Both the position numbers and the translations under genes were made by a program. Of a stretch of 64,000 bases of DNA, positions 34,235 to 43,703 are shown piece by piece. Origin of the DNA: Christiangramia sabulilitoris (GTDB taxonomy: Bacteria > Bacteroidota > Bacteroidia > Flavobacteriales > Flavobacteriaceae); assembly GCF_007050985.1 (NCBI RefSeq), contig NZ_VHSF01000003.1:1-64000 (forward strand), read 5' to 3'. How positions within the stretch are numbered: the first letter of the stretch is position 1; every line of letters starts with the position of its first letter. A model generated the notes under the pieces. It worked only from the letters and a program-made list of their open reading frames with translations, ran no database searches and was not told where the DNA came from.

Positions 34235-35785
34235 TTAAGTCTCTAAAGTAGAATCTTTATTAAGCAATTCACCAGAAATTTTCTCACTTAATTGCCATCT
34301 TTTTTTCATACTACTAATATAAGTTAAAGGTTTTTTTATAGACTGTCTTCTATAAAACCGCAGAAATAATTCTATTTTATATCCTAATTTCATTTGCTTA
34401 GAATAGTATTTTCTAACCAATATCATCATAGTTGGCGATGGCTTGGGCTCTAAGTCTTCTTTGATCCATTGGTTTTTTGGAACTGAACGAAAGCCGCCTT
34501 CTTTGGCTTTTAAATGAATAGTAGTAATTTCAGGATGGTAGATCACGTCGCAGCCTTTTGACCTTAATTGAAGTCCAAAATCAAGATCTTCACCAAATCC
34601 GTGTTCGAATAATTCAGAAAATTTACATTTCAAGGCATATTCAGATCTTACTACTGAAGTTCCGGAGCCAAAAGCTCCCCACTGTTTGATCTTTGTAAAA
34701 ACGGTTTTATCCCCAGGTAAAATACAGTTTAAATTCAGGGCACCAATCCCGAGTCTGTTCAATTCCGTAACGGCCTTAATTAAAAGATCCTCGGAAAATC
34801 GAATATCATCATCGGCAAAAAAGATGTGATTTGCCTCGATATTCCTCATTGCTAAATTTCGTGCGTTACAAGCTCCTGTCCTATGTATAAAATGATGGAC
34901 TATCTGAAACGGCCAGTCGGTCTCATTAATAAATCCCAGTTGAGTATTAGAGTTTTCCTCTGGGTCCTGCTCAACGATTATTACCTTGGAGGGCAGGAAT
35001 CGTTGATTTTTTAAATCATTCAATATGTTTTCTAGATGCTTAGGTCTTCCCATAGTTGGGATTATCACATCCACAGAATTTTCCCTCAATTGACTTATAT
35101 GCGATTTAATTTCAATATTCTCAAGTCTTATATCCTCCTTGAACCAAGATTTCTGAATAAGGCCAGCAACTAAAGACCAGAACAGAAACTTATGCTCATA
35201 TTTAATAAAACAGAAAAATAGTATTAACAACCGTATTCTATTGTAGTGCTGACCAACAAAACGAAATAATTCCTTTTTTCCATTAACTTTCTTGAGGGTT
35301 TCCGAATTTGGTTCTATTACCAGTTCTGGTGCAGAATAGCAAAAAAGCGAATTTTGCTGACCTAATTTAGAAATTGAATTAATCAAATAACCAAAATCTA
35401 TAATATCACCTAGCAAATACTTGAATCGATTTGCAACTCTGCCTTTGATCCCCCCCACATCAGTACTCATTCTCCAGGTAGGATATAGCACACCATTTTT
35501 GGGATTTATAAACGGCAATTGATCAATATATCCAATTTCATCAGGGATATATTGGCTGCTTACCGAATATGAAGCCATGATAAGATCATGGTGAAAGACT
35601 CCCTCCAATTTATCACTTATGCTAATACTGACCTCATCATCTATCCATAGGATCAACTCATCAGGATATCGTTCAGTCAATTCCCAGAAAGATTTAATTA
35701 GGTCCTTACCAGAAACAGATATCTCTTCTCCATCTTTATAAACAGATTTTAAGATCTTACCCTTTTTATGTTTTAGATAGATCAA
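34235..35785 (-). CDS. Glycosyltransferase family 2 with long unassigned N-terminal region
   Basis: A 516-aa protein. Residues about 240-450 are a GT-A domain: DVIIPTMGRPKHLENILNDL, the DxD-like IFFADDDIRFSEDLLIKAVT and FGEDLDFGLQLRSKGCDVIY. The first 220 residues are not a recognised GT domain; they contain ELILWIDDEVSISISDKLEG and GVLYPTWRMSTDVGGIKGRV, and may be an old, degraded GT-A copy or a separate acceptor domain. It overlaps the upstream GT4 gene by 20 nt. Specificity unknown. Confidence 0.82.
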   Translation of the reverse strand: MIYLKHKKGKILKSVYKDGEEISVSGKDLIKSFWELTERYPDELILWIDDEVSISISDKLEGVFHHDLIMASYSVSSQYIPDEIGYIDQLPFINPKNGVLYPTWRMSTDVGGIKGRVANRFKYLLGDIIDFGYLINSISKLGQQNSLFCYSAPELVIEPNSETLKKVNGKKELFRFVGQHYNRIRLLILFFCFIKYEHKFLFWSLVAGLIQKSWFKEDIRLENIEIKSHISQLRENSVDVIIPTMGRPKHLENILNDLKNQRFLPSKVIIVEQDPEENSNTQLGFINETDWPFQIVHHFIHRTGACNARNLAMRNIEANHIFFADDDIRFSEDLLIKAVTELNRLGIGALNLNCILPGDKTVFTKIKQWGAFGSGTSVVRSEYALKCKFSELFEHGFGEDLDFGLQLRSKGCDVIYHPEITTIHLKAKEGGFRSVPKNQWIKEDLEPKPSPTMMILVRKYYSKQMKLGYKIELFLRFYRRQSIKKPLTYISSMKKRWQLSEKISGELLNKDSTLET

Positions 35786-36932
35786 GAGCCTTCGATTTTT
35801 CTATAACCAATTTATAAAACTCAATATTTTTCTCTACTACCTTTTCTGCAGCGAAATTCTCGATAACCCGTTTTCTGGCTGAACTCCCCATTTTCCTCCT
35901 TAATTCCCCATCATCGAGCAGTTTAATAATTCTATCAGCGTAGGCATCGTAATTCTTTGGATCGACCGTAAAACCCGTTTCACCGTCCACCATCACCTCT
36001 TCAGCCCAACCAATATCAGAAGTTACTAGCGCTTTTTCCAGGGCCATAGCTTCAATCCAGGTCATTGGCAAAGCCTCGGCAAAACTAGGTAAAACCACGA
36101 CTGCAGATTCCTGGATATATGCTTTAATTTTATCATACTCCACCTTACCTAAATAATTCATTTTCTCCTCAGCCTGTTTTGAAAGTCGGTTTTTAAAAAG
36201 CTCAAAAGTTGATCTATTATCAAAATTATCTATGACATCGTTACCAATAAGTACCAAATCACTTTCAGGTCTTTGTATAATTACCTTATTGAAAATTTCT
36301 GCCAGCTCAAGCACCCCTTTTTTCCGAATTATAGTACCAAAATAAAGTATTCTTCCAGGAACGATTTCAACATCTGAGGGAACAAAACTTCGCGTCTCAA
36401 TACTATTGGGAATAATTTCATATTCCCGATTTATTCCAAAAATCTCGTTGGTTTTTTCAGCGGTAAACCGGCTTACAGAAATCAAAAAATCAGCAGCTTC
36501 CAAAGCTTTTTTTTCGAAAATACGGTTCTTCCATTTTTGCTGACGCCCCTCTAGCTCACAGAAATAAGCATCTGTTCCATGCAAACGGATCACTAAAGAA
36601 CATTTAAAATCAATTAATGCAGTTATCCCAGTCCAGTCAGGTGCTTCAATTACATCTATATTTTTTTTTCTGATCAGATTATTAATGCTTTTCTTGATGT
36701 ATTTCCTATAAAAAAACCAGCCTCCTATCTTATATCTTTTTTGTCTCAAAAAGTAAAAACTGATCCCGGCATCTTCAAATTCCATTTCAGATTCCTGACC
36801 ATAAAGTATTACACTTACTTCAACCCCTTTTTCACAAAGAGAACTAGCCAGATTTTTGATGCTAGTACCAAGACCTCCAGAAGACCCTGTTAATTGATGG
36901 GGATATTCCGGTGTAAGAAAAGCAATATGCAT
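35766..36932 (-). CDS. Glycosyltransferase family 4
   Basis: A 388-aa GT-B enzyme. N-terminal MHIAFLTPEYPHQLTGSSGG followed by LGTSIKNLASSLCEKG has the glycine loop seen in starch-synthase-like GT4 enzymes; the C-half has RILYFGTIIRKKGVLELAEI and VVVLPSFAEALPMTWIEAMA, the E-x7-E site. The start directly follows the stop of the preceding gene (no gap), and the end overlaps the next gene by 20 nt, which fits coupled translation. Confidence 0.88.
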   Translation of the reverse strand: MHIAFLTPEYPHQLTGSSGGLGTSIKNLASSLCEKGVEVSVILYGQESEMEFEDAGISFYFLRQKRYKIGGWFFYRKYIKKSINNLIRKKNIDVIEAPDWTGITALIDFKCSLVIRLHGTDAYFCELEGRQQKWKNRIFEKKALEAADFLISVSRFTAEKTNEIFGINREYEIIPNSIETRSFVPSDVEIVPGRILYFGTIIRKKGVLELAEIFNKVIIQRPESDLVLIGNDVIDNFDNRSTFELFKNRLSKQAEEKMNYLGKVEYDKIKAYIQESAVVVLPSFAEALPMTWIEAMALEKALVTSDIGWAEEVMVDGETGFTVDPKNYDAYADRIIKLLDDGELRRKMGSSARKRVIENFAAEKVVEKNIEFYKLVIEKSKALDLSKT

Positions 36933-38315
36933 CTAATTTATCTGGTCTAATTGATGAACTATATTTTTTGAGGCTTCTGTTGCACAACAGTTAATCTGTT
37001 GAAACCAACTCATCGCCATACCCAACCTCTCTTTATTAGTATCTTCCAGGGCCTGTTGAATTATATCCCCTATCTCTTCTTTATTATTAATCCAAAAAAC
37101 GGCATTTTCAGGAATGGTTTTAAAATGAATATAAGAATATATTTCCCTAATATCCTTTTTCTGATCTTTCAGTTCTAACAAATAATTGAGGTATGCACAA
37201 GGTTTTCCTTTTGTCGCAAAGTCAAAAATCATTGAGGAGGCCACATTAATAACCATAAAACAGTGTTCAGCAATATTTGTTTGCAATGCCATGTCGTCCT
37301 TTTTTGGCATAGCCTGATTCCAGGAATCACCATTGCCTGTCCAGTCTGGATCTATAGAAACGATAATTTCACTAAACTCTTGTAAAACCTTATCGTATCT
37401 GCCAGAAAAGTCTACAGGACAGCGCCTAAAAATAATTCCGATATTTTCTCCTTTTTCATTTAATTGATTTACTGCTTCGGCTACATCCCTCAGAAAACAC
37501 TCATCATGAGGTGAGGTGGTGATATCATCTCCGGAAAAACAAAGATATTCCCTGGAAGAAACCAGGTTATATTTTGAGACAAACGATTCTCTTGGTAAAA
37601 CAACGGATTTTTTATAATGAATTTCAAATTGAGGAGTTCCGGTTATCTTAACCTGTTCTAGATTTATATAGGGATAATATCGCAATAGTTCGTCCTTCAT
37701 ATGCTCACTCCACACCAGGTAATAATCTGTATCTATCACCTTGGTAGCTTTGGGGAGGTTATCCCAAGAAAAAATAAAGCAGGAAGTAGGAATTCCTAAG
37801 TCCTGGGCAGCTAAAACTGGTGAAATCGCATTCACTGGCCTTTGATTTGTACAGAAAATAGCATCAGGTTTTTCCTGACTCAATACCTCTATACAGTGCT
37901 TGTAATATTCAGATTTCCTTTCAGAATTTTGTATTAGCGTTCTTAATTTATCCAGACCTTTTTCTCCCTCATATTTTTTAGCTAAAAAACTGACTATAAG
38001 ACCTTTCAATTTATTTTTCAAACCATTTTGAGAAGAAGAAAACTTATATTTCTTATATACAGGCTCATTGAACTTTTTCTCAAAATATTCCAACTCTAAA
38101 TTGATCTTAGCCCGTTTCAGAAGATCTGTCCAGGCCCTGGGTTTGGGTTTTAAACTAATCTCTTTAAAACCCAATTCATCTAACTTAAACCCGGTAGCGT
38201 TCCAATAGACCAACTCCCAACCTGCAGATTTTACTTCGTCAGGAAAATTAGTGTAGACGAAATTTCGAAGACCGACTCCGTCAGGAATAATTACAAGGAG
38301 TTTTTTTGGTGTCAA
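36933..38315 (-). CDS. Unassigned protein of surface-polysaccharide loci, possibly GT-B fold
   Basis: A 460-aa protein with no motif I can assign firmly. The N-part (KKLLVIIPDGVGLRNFVYTN) and CFIFSWDNLPKATKV, then DYYLVWSEHMKDELLRYYP and ITGTPQFEIHY, resemble GT-B or glycerophosphotransferase-like proteins that build on UDP-GlcNAc epimerase folds. The C-part has HCFMVINVASSMIFDFATKG, which looks like a nucleotide-binding loop. No signal peptide or membrane segment. It sits between GT4 and asnB genes, so a role in the same glycan is likely, but the reaction is unknown. Confidence 0.6.
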   Translation of the reverse strand: MTPKKLLVIIPDGVGLRNFVYTNFPDEVKSAGWELVYWNATGFKLDELGFKEISLKPKPRAWTDLLKRAKINLELEYFEKKFNEPVYKKYKFSSSQNGLKNKLKGLIVSFLAKKYEGEKGLDKLRTLIQNSERKSEYYKHCIEVLSQEKPDAIFCTNQRPVNAISPVLAAQDLGIPTSCFIFSWDNLPKATKVIDTDYYLVWSEHMKDELLRYYPYINLEQVKITGTPQFEIHYKKSVVLPRESFVSKYNLVSSREYLCFSGDDITTSPHDECFLRDVAEAVNQLNEKGENIGIIFRRCPVDFSGRYDKVLQEFSEIIVSIDPDWTGNGDSWNQAMPKKDDMALQTNIAEHCFMVINVASSMIFDFATKGKPCAYLNYLLELKDQKKDIREIYSYIHFKTIPENAVFWINNKEEIGDIIQQALEDTNKERLGMAMSWFQQINCCATEASKNIVHQLDQIN

Positions 38316-38365
38316 ATCAGGATAGGTTTACAGGACTTTCAAATATAGAAAACTGAAAGATTATA

Positions 38366-40072
38366 TCAGCTATTTTCAAATATAAGACTCGCATTAATCC
38401 ATTGCCAGAGGTAAAAACTATTCTGTTTATCACCTTTTTGATAATCCTCCCATTCCTTATAAATGGATTTAAAATCGAACCAGTCACTTACTTTACTTTC
38501 TTGAAGAATGGATAGTCTCCTCTCGACATATTCTCTCAGTTCTCCTCCAAGCCACTCCCTTTGAGGAGTTTGCAAGGCCCTTTTTGGAGCCTCTGCGATC
38601 TTAAACGGGACAAATTCGCCGGTCAATTCTCTCAGCATGTATTTATGCACTCCGTTTTTTATTTTCATTTCATCGGGTAAGGCAAAAGCATATTCCACCA
38701 GAAGGTGATCCAGAAATGGTTCTCTAAGCTCTGTGCTAAAAGCCATGGATATACGATCGTTGAACCGTAAGGCCCTTGGAAGCTTTGTATAAAAAAGATC
38801 ACGGTATTGTAAATTTTGCAAACTGGACTCGAAGGGTCTGGGATAATTAGGTTTTAAAGCAAGAGCCCTAAACTCTTTTGCGAGAACGTGGGGTTTAAAA
38901 CTACCTGACTTTCCGGTTCCCTGTACTATGGAATTATCTTTTGTTTTATAATAATCATATCCCGCCCATTGTTCATCCATTCCCTGCCCATCAAGCAGAA
39001 CCTTAATTCCTGAATCTTTAGCTTTTTCAAAAATCTTGGCATAAGCGAGTGTGGGAATTCCTCCAAATGGTTCATCCTGAACTTCACTTATTAAACTGGC
39101 ATATTCAGGAACTTCATAAGAGGAAAGTTTTACTTTTTCAAGAGGATTTCCTGTTTGGGAAATCATTTCTTTTATCCAGGGCAACTCATCATATCTTTCA
39201 TCACCTGTAAAAAAGGTAAATGCTTTTATTTTTTCTGAACTATGATAGTTATTTACTAAGGTCAGCAATAGTGAACTATCCACACCACCACTAATATTAA
39301 ATCCCAAAGGTACATCGGCCCTGAACCTTAGTTTTATTGAATCTTTTAAAAGTTCAAGATACTTCTGCTTTATTTCGTCCTCAGAATAACTCCTTTTTAA
39401 AAAAGAGATTCGTTCAGGAAAATCATACCATTTTTCTATTCGTAAGCTTTCATCCTGAAATTGCAGATAATGGCCGGCAGGTAATTGATGAATATCCTGA
39501 AAAAAGGTTTCTGACGGAAGTCCATAGGAACCATAGCAGAAATAATTGGCCCATTGCCTTACATTTTGTGTTGATCCTTTTATTCTTTTTATCGCCTTGA
39601 TCTCACTAGCGAAAATAAAATCATTAGTATTACTGTAAAAAAATGGTTTCACCCCAAAACGATCACGTGCAGCAAATAAAGATTTTTCTTTATTATCCCA
39701 GATCATGAAAGAAAACATTCCTCTAAACTTTTCCAGACAATTCTTGCCGTAAACTAAATAAGCGGCTAATAAAACTTCTGTATCTGAAGAAGTTTTAAAA
39801 GTATAGCTTAAACCGATTTCATTTCTTAGTTCGGTATAGTTATATATTTCACCATTAAAACTCAAATGGTACCGACCTGTTGGATCACTAAAAGGCTGAT
39901 CTGCTTCATGGGATATATCTATTATAGAGAGTCTGTTATGTCCAATTATCGCAAAACCCTTGTCATGATATACTCCTCTCGCATCTGATCCGCGATGGGC
40001 CATTGAAGTTAACATTAGATCCAAATCACTTTTTTTAATCTCAGGCCCAACTATTCCAGCTATACCGCACAT
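38366..40072 (-). CDS. asnB: Asparagine synthase (glutamine-hydrolysing) homologue
   Basis: A 568-aa protein with the full two-domain build. It begins MCGIAGIVG, so Cys2 is the intact glutaminase nucleophile, with MAHRGSDARG and SFNGEIYNYTELR in the N-domain. The synthetase domain has the PP-loop SGGVDSSLLL (from residue 261) and DGQGMDEQWAGYDYY. In a polysaccharide locus such proteins often amidate a sugar acid (as WbpS in Pseudomonas O-antigen), not aspartate. It follows neuA, whose stop overlaps its start by one base, so amidation of a nonulosonic or hexuronic acid is a reasonable guess, with true asparagine synthesis still possible. Confidence 0.9.
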   Translation of the reverse strand: MCGIAGIVGPEIKKSDLDLMLTSMAHRGSDARGVYHDKGFAIIGHNRLSIIDISHEADQPFSDPTGRYHLSFNGEIYNYTELRNEIGLSYTFKTSSDTEVLLAAYLVYGKNCLEKFRGMFSFMIWDNKEKSLFAARDRFGVKPFFYSNTNDFIFASEIKAIKRIKGSTQNVRQWANYFCYGSYGLPSETFFQDIHQLPAGHYLQFQDESLRIEKWYDFPERISFLKRSYSEDEIKQKYLELLKDSIKLRFRADVPLGFNISGGVDSSLLLTLVNNYHSSEKIKAFTFFTGDERYDELPWIKEMISQTGNPLEKVKLSSYEVPEYASLISEVQDEPFGGIPTLAYAKIFEKAKDSGIKVLLDGQGMDEQWAGYDYYKTKDNSIVQGTGKSGSFKPHVLAKEFRALALKPNYPRPFESSLQNLQYRDLFYTKLPRALRFNDRISMAFSTELREPFLDHLLVEYAFALPDEMKIKNGVHKYMLRELTGEFVPFKIAEAPKRALQTPQREWLGGELREYVERRLSILQESKVSDWFDFKSIYKEWEDYQKGDKQNSFYLWQWINASLIFENS

Positions 40073-40764
40073 TAATTACGAGTTTTTATTATTTCCTCGG
40101 CCCTCTCCCAATCACTTATGGTATCTATATTTACATAATCATCTCCCATGGTATTAATAAAGCCAATGTTTTCTCCAAGTAAGGAATTCTCTTCCATTAT
40201 TTGCCTGGTGGCAGTAATATAAATAGCTCCATCCCTATGGTAAGCCTTAGGAAGTTCCTGCCTTCTCGGAATCGGAGTTTTTTCCCCGGTAGCTATTCTT
40301 AATATCCCATCATGATCTTCAAAGGCCCAGTGTGGATTAAAATCAGCCGGAATTTCCCTTACACTAATTAGCGAATCATAATTGCCCGAAATAAATTTCC
40401 TGATCGCCTCATCGATAAGTCCATTTCTTCTAAAAGGAGTCGTAGGCTGTAATAGGCAAATGGCATCAAAATTTTCATTTTTTGCTTTATAGAAATCCAA
40501 TGCGTGCTGGATAACCTTCAAACTCGGTGTATTATCCTCGGCCAGTTCTCCCGGTCTTTTAAAGGGCACTTCAACTCCCTGTTGCCAGGATATTTTCATG
40601 ATCTCCTCATCATCTGAGCTTAGAACCATTTTCGATAGAAGCTTTGATTCTTTAGCTGAGGCTATAGTATAATTAATCAAAGGAATGCTTCCGAGTATTT
40701 TTATATTCTTTCCAGGTATCCCTTTACTACCGCCTCTTGCCGTTATTAAACCTAAGATTCTCAT
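40072..40764 (-). CDS. neuA: CMP-nonulosonate (acylneuraminate) cytidylyltransferase
   Basis: Activates a nonulosonic acid with CTP to the CMP-sugar used by transferases. The 230-aa protein shows the family start LITARGGSKGIPGKNIKILG, SKMVLSSDDEEI, CLLQPTTPFRRNGLIDEAI and an aspartate-rich C-part. The GGSKGIPGKN form fits NeuA or legionaminate enzymes; the exact sugar is unknown. It overlaps the formyltransferase gene by 4 nt (ATGA) and asnB by 1 nt. It completes a NeuB/NeuC/NeuA set in this operon. Confidence 0.9.
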   Translation of the reverse strand: MRILGLITARGGSKGIPGKNIKILGSIPLINYTIASAKESKLLSKMVLSSDDEEIMKISWQQGVEVPFKRPGELAEDNTPSLKVIQHALDFYKAKNENFDAICLLQPTTPFRRNGLIDEAIRKFISGNYDSLISVREIPADFNPHWAFEDHDGILRIATGEKTPIPRRQELPKAYHRDGAIYITATRQIMEENSLLGENIGFINTMGDDYVNIDTISDWERAEEIIKTRN

Positions 40765-41558
40765 CGTTTCAAATTTGAAATTATAGGATATTTCTTATCG
40801 ATCTGCTCTTTATCCATAAGATATTTTGAAAATTCCCCCTTTTCAATATTATCATAAATATTGCGCAGTTTATCGGTAGTAAGATCACTATTCCTGTAAA
40901 TTTTACCGCTAGTCTTCTGTTTTATCGGAATAATCTTTCCCCGAAAATATAATTTTAAAATTTCGGGTAACTGTGTTCCTGCTCTTTTTATAACCTTATT
41001 ACCGGCATCATGAAGGTTATCATCCTTGGAAAGATTGGGCCTAAGCTGATGCAATATTTTACCCGAATCAACCTTCTTTTCTGCTAAGTGAATGGTCGCA
41101 CCTAAACATTGTGGCTGTCCATACAAAAGCGGGAATAGATTAGTTGCCGAGCCTTTATAATAAGGAGATAGACCTAGATGAAGATTAATGACCTTATTTG
41201 GAAAAGCCTTTAAAATGAAATCTTTAATTATCGAGGTGCCAAATAAAACTATGATATCCGGGTCATTTTCCTTTAACAATTCTAATGTGAGCTCAGTGTT
41301 GACTTCTTTATACTGAAGTTTTATCTGGAGTATATCCTCTGGAAATCCCATATTTCCAAAGAATTTTTCTTCGGATGCAGATCGGGATTTAAAATGATTT
41401 TTTATAAACCTGGCATCGGTTTCATTTAGTTCTTCAGTATTTTCTATGGTAGCCGACTTTTCTTCGGTAATAATTAATTGAAGATCGGTGCCGCTTGCCA
41501 GGCATTGGGAGATATACTTGTGCCTGAGACTATTACTGGTTAAAAGTACTGTTCTCAT
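40761..41558 (-). CDS. Formyltransferase-family protein (GART/Fmt fold)
   Basis: About 265 aa from ATG 41558 (MRTVLLTSNSLRHKYISQCL). The frame runs 30 codons further, but that part lies inside the deacetylase gene and precedes a natural domain start. Catalytic elements of the formyl-THF transferase fold are present: IVLFGTSIIKDFIL, the Asn-His pair in NLHLGLSPYYKGSATNLFPL, and the aspartate in VDSGKIL. It may N-formylate an amino sugar, such as the free amine made by the neighbouring deacetylase. It overlaps the deacetylase by 26 nt and neuA by 4 nt. Confidence 0.83.
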   Translation of the reverse strand: MRTVLLTSNSLRHKYISQCLASGTDLQLIITEEKSATIENTEELNETDARFIKNHFKSRSASEEKFFGNMGFPEDILQIKLQYKEVNTELTLELLKENDPDIIVLFGTSIIKDFILKAFPNKVINLHLGLSPYYKGSATNLFPLLYGQPQCLGATIHLAEKKVDSGKILHQLRPNLSKDDNLHDAGNKVIKRAGTQLPEILKLYFRGKIIPIKQKTSGKIYRNSDLTTDKLRNIYDNIEKGEFSKYLMDKEQIDKKYPIISNLKR

Positions 41559-42513
41559 AGGTGTGCCATTTTGCAAATACGCAGTTTTCGAAAAGACCTT
41601 TTCCTTTAAATAAATCTGCTTTTCCCCCAGGAAGGTCATTACAGTCATACCTCGCCACCAAAAATGGATTCTCCGATATATGATAATTTACCGCTCTTTC
41701 CATGGTAAATGCTACCTTAACACCGACTTTCTCCAATGCTTTCGAAAGTCCTGTGCAGGCATCGTAGGATCCATAAGGATAACTAAACAAGCTGGCCTGC
41801 TCCCCAAAGTTAGAAATAAAGAAATTCTGTGTATTCTTTAGATCCTTCTCTATATCTTCTATTTCTATCAAACCTAAGGGATCATGATTATGGCCATGGG
41901 ACCCGAGACTCCCTCCGTTCCATAGATCTTTTAGCTGGTCCAATTCCATATATAAATCCTTAGCCATCCTAAGTTCATTGAAATTTTCATTAAATAAAGG
42001 CTCTATAATTTGTTTAAGATCGCTAATATCAATTTTGAAATTGAGCAAATACTTCAATCTGGCAACTGCAGGTGGATCATAATTATAATGAATATGGGCC
42101 TTATTCCTTTCTTTCTCATTTAATTGAAAAGAATAATTTTTTGAAATTCCTTCTTCCAGTTCCATAGGATCTATTCTGGAACGAAGAAGATGAATTTTAT
42201 GCACCAGAGAAACTTTTTTCTCCGTAAAATTAGAAGTGTTAATAAAGCATATAAAAGGTATTCCCATTCTATCCAGAATAGGTTTTGCCAGCTCAAATTG
42301 TTCTTTCAGACCGTCATCGAAGGTGATAAGCAATAAATTATCTTCTATAGAATGTTTTTCCAGATCTAAAAGCTCAGCCTGTGAGATAAATTTTCCGTGT
42401 TTCGATAATACCTTCAGCTGATTCTCGAACTGCCTCGGGGTCAACCCGAAAATACTTGGATAATCGGAATCAAAATCTTTCCTGATATAGTGAAAATTAG
42501 CAACTGCAAGCAT
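41533..42513 (-). CDS. NodB-type polysaccharide deacetylase
   Basis: A 326-aa enzyme of carbohydrate esterase family 4 type. The metal site is TFDDGLKEQFELA (Asp-Asp) and SHGHNHDPLGL (two histidines), with FSYPYGSYDA as the following motif. It should remove an N-acetyl group from a sugar or lipid-linked saccharide. No signal peptide is seen, so it probably works in the cytoplasm, unlike secreted peptidoglycan or chitin deacetylases. The formyltransferase follows with a 26-nt overlap, and neuC lies 2 nt upstream, suggesting a joint step in nonulosonate or repeat-unit modification. Confidence 0.87.
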   Translation of the reverse strand: MLAVANFHYIRKDFDSDYPSIFGLTPRQFENQLKVLSKHGKFISQAELLDLEKHSIEDNLLLITFDDGLKEQFELAKPILDRMGIPFICFINTSNFTEKKVSLVHKIHLLRSRIDPMELEEGISKNYSFQLNEKERNKAHIHYNYDPPAVARLKYLLNFKIDISDLKQIIEPLFNENFNELRMAKDLYMELDQLKDLWNGGSLGSHGHNHDPLGLIEIEDIEKDLKNTQNFFISNFGEQASLFSYPYGSYDACTGLSKALEKVGVKVAFTMERAVNYHISENPFLVARYDCNDLPGGKADLFKGKGLFENCVFAKWHTYENSTFNQ

Positions 42514-42515
42514 TA

Positions 42516-43673
42516 TTAGTAACTAATTGTTTTTGAAGATCTCAACTCAACTTTGGCAAGAATTTCTGCAATTCGTTTCCCGGATTCACCGTCACCATAC
42601 AGGTTAGATTTATTAAATCTACCATTTCCTTCGAGTTCTTTGATTGCATTTAATATTTCAAACCTGTTGTAACCAACATCAGTAACATTTTCGCCTCGAA
42701 GCCTTCTTTGCTGACGGTTTCCTATATTTAAAACTGGTACTCCCAGATAGCTACATTCTCTTATTCCTGCGCTGGAATTCCCAATAAGCATTTTCGAATT
42801 CTTCATTAATCTTAGAAAATCGAGGCCATCCATATTTTTAAAAAAATGAATGTTTTCAGGCTTTTCCTTTTCTCTAAAAGTTCTAATGCCGTTTGAAGTA
42901 CCATCAGATCCCGCATCAACATTTGGCCAAAACCAAAAGGCGGGTAAACCCGAATCTCTTACAGCATACAAGGTTTCCATGATCTGTTCACGTGATTTAG
43001 AATATTCTGTAGTTACCGGATGTTGCATGACCACAATATAACCGTCATTCCAACTTATCTCATTACCAACTCCTCCATATTTTTCCATGGGATTGAAGTT
43101 AAGAGAAGTTTCTTTTTCCATTTCTCTGGCAAGATCTATCGAGGGACAACCAGTATTGATAACCATTTCCGGATCTTCTCCAAGTTTAATAACCCTTTCC
43201 CGGGCATCTTCGTTAGACACTAGATGGAGATCAGCAAGTTTAGTGTTGGCATGCCTTACCTTTTCATCTATACTTCCTGTAACCTCACCTCCCTGAATAT
43301 GCACCAGAGGAATATTCTGGTAGGCAGCAGCTATGGAAGTGGCAATTGTCTCAAAACGATCGGCTATACTTATTACGGCATCTGGTTGAAGATTATAAAA
43401 AACATTGGTAAGTTCCATTAATCCTAAACCCGTAGTCTTCGCCATAGTAGTTGGATTTTCTCCTTCCAAAACCATATAAACCTTTGCAGCGACTTCAAAA
43501 CCATCGTTTATTATGAAATCTGCTGCATTTCCATAACGATCTAATAAAGCCGAACCGGCGATAACCAATTGAAGCTCTAGCTCAGGATGATTCTTAATTG
43601 CTTTCAAGGCTGTTTTAATCCTGCTATATGAGGGTCGAGCGGTAATTACAACGCAGATTTTTCTTTTAGGCAT
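42516..43673 (-). CDS. neuC: UDP-N-acetylglucosamine 2-epimerase, hydrolysing (NeuC/LegG type)
   Basis: Turns UDP-GlcNAc (or a diacetylated analogue) into free ManNAc-type sugar plus UDP, the entry to nonulosonic acids. The 385-aa protein has VVITARPSYSRIKTALKAIK, SIADRFETIATSIAAA, PLVHIQGGEVTGSIDEKVRH and GNSSAGIRECSYLGVPVLNI, a GT-B-like fold. The HIQGGEVTGSIDE motif separates it from the non-hydrolysing WecB form at 48204-49295. The next gene upstream in the operon is neuB. NeuC and LegG cannot be told apart here; no full legionaminate set is seen, which slightly favours NeuC. Confidence 0.9.
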   Translation of the reverse strand: MPKRKICVVITARPSYSRIKTALKAIKNHPELELQLVIAGSALLDRYGNAADFIINDGFEVAAKVYMVLEGENPTTMAKTTGLGLMELTNVFYNLQPDAVISIADRFETIATSIAAAYQNIPLVHIQGGEVTGSIDEKVRHANTKLADLHLVSNEDARERVIKLGEDPEMVINTGCPSIDLAREMEKETSLNFNPMEKYGGVGNEISWNDGYIVVMQHPVTTEYSKSREQIMETLYAVRDSGLPAFWFWPNVDAGSDGTSNGIRTFREKEKPENIHFFKNMDGLDFLRLMKNSKMLIGNSSAGIRECSYLGVPVLNIGNRQQRRLRGENVTDVGYNRFEILNAIKELEGNGRFNKSNLYGDGESGKRIAEILAKVELRSSKTISY

Positions 43674-43703
43674 GAATTAATTAATATCAAACAAAGTAAA
43701 AAT

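Noticed and set aside
41559-41648. Longer start for the formyltransferase
   Set aside because: The extra 30 residues lie inside the deacetylase coding region and lack similarity to the formyltransferase fold; MRTVLLTSN is a natural start.
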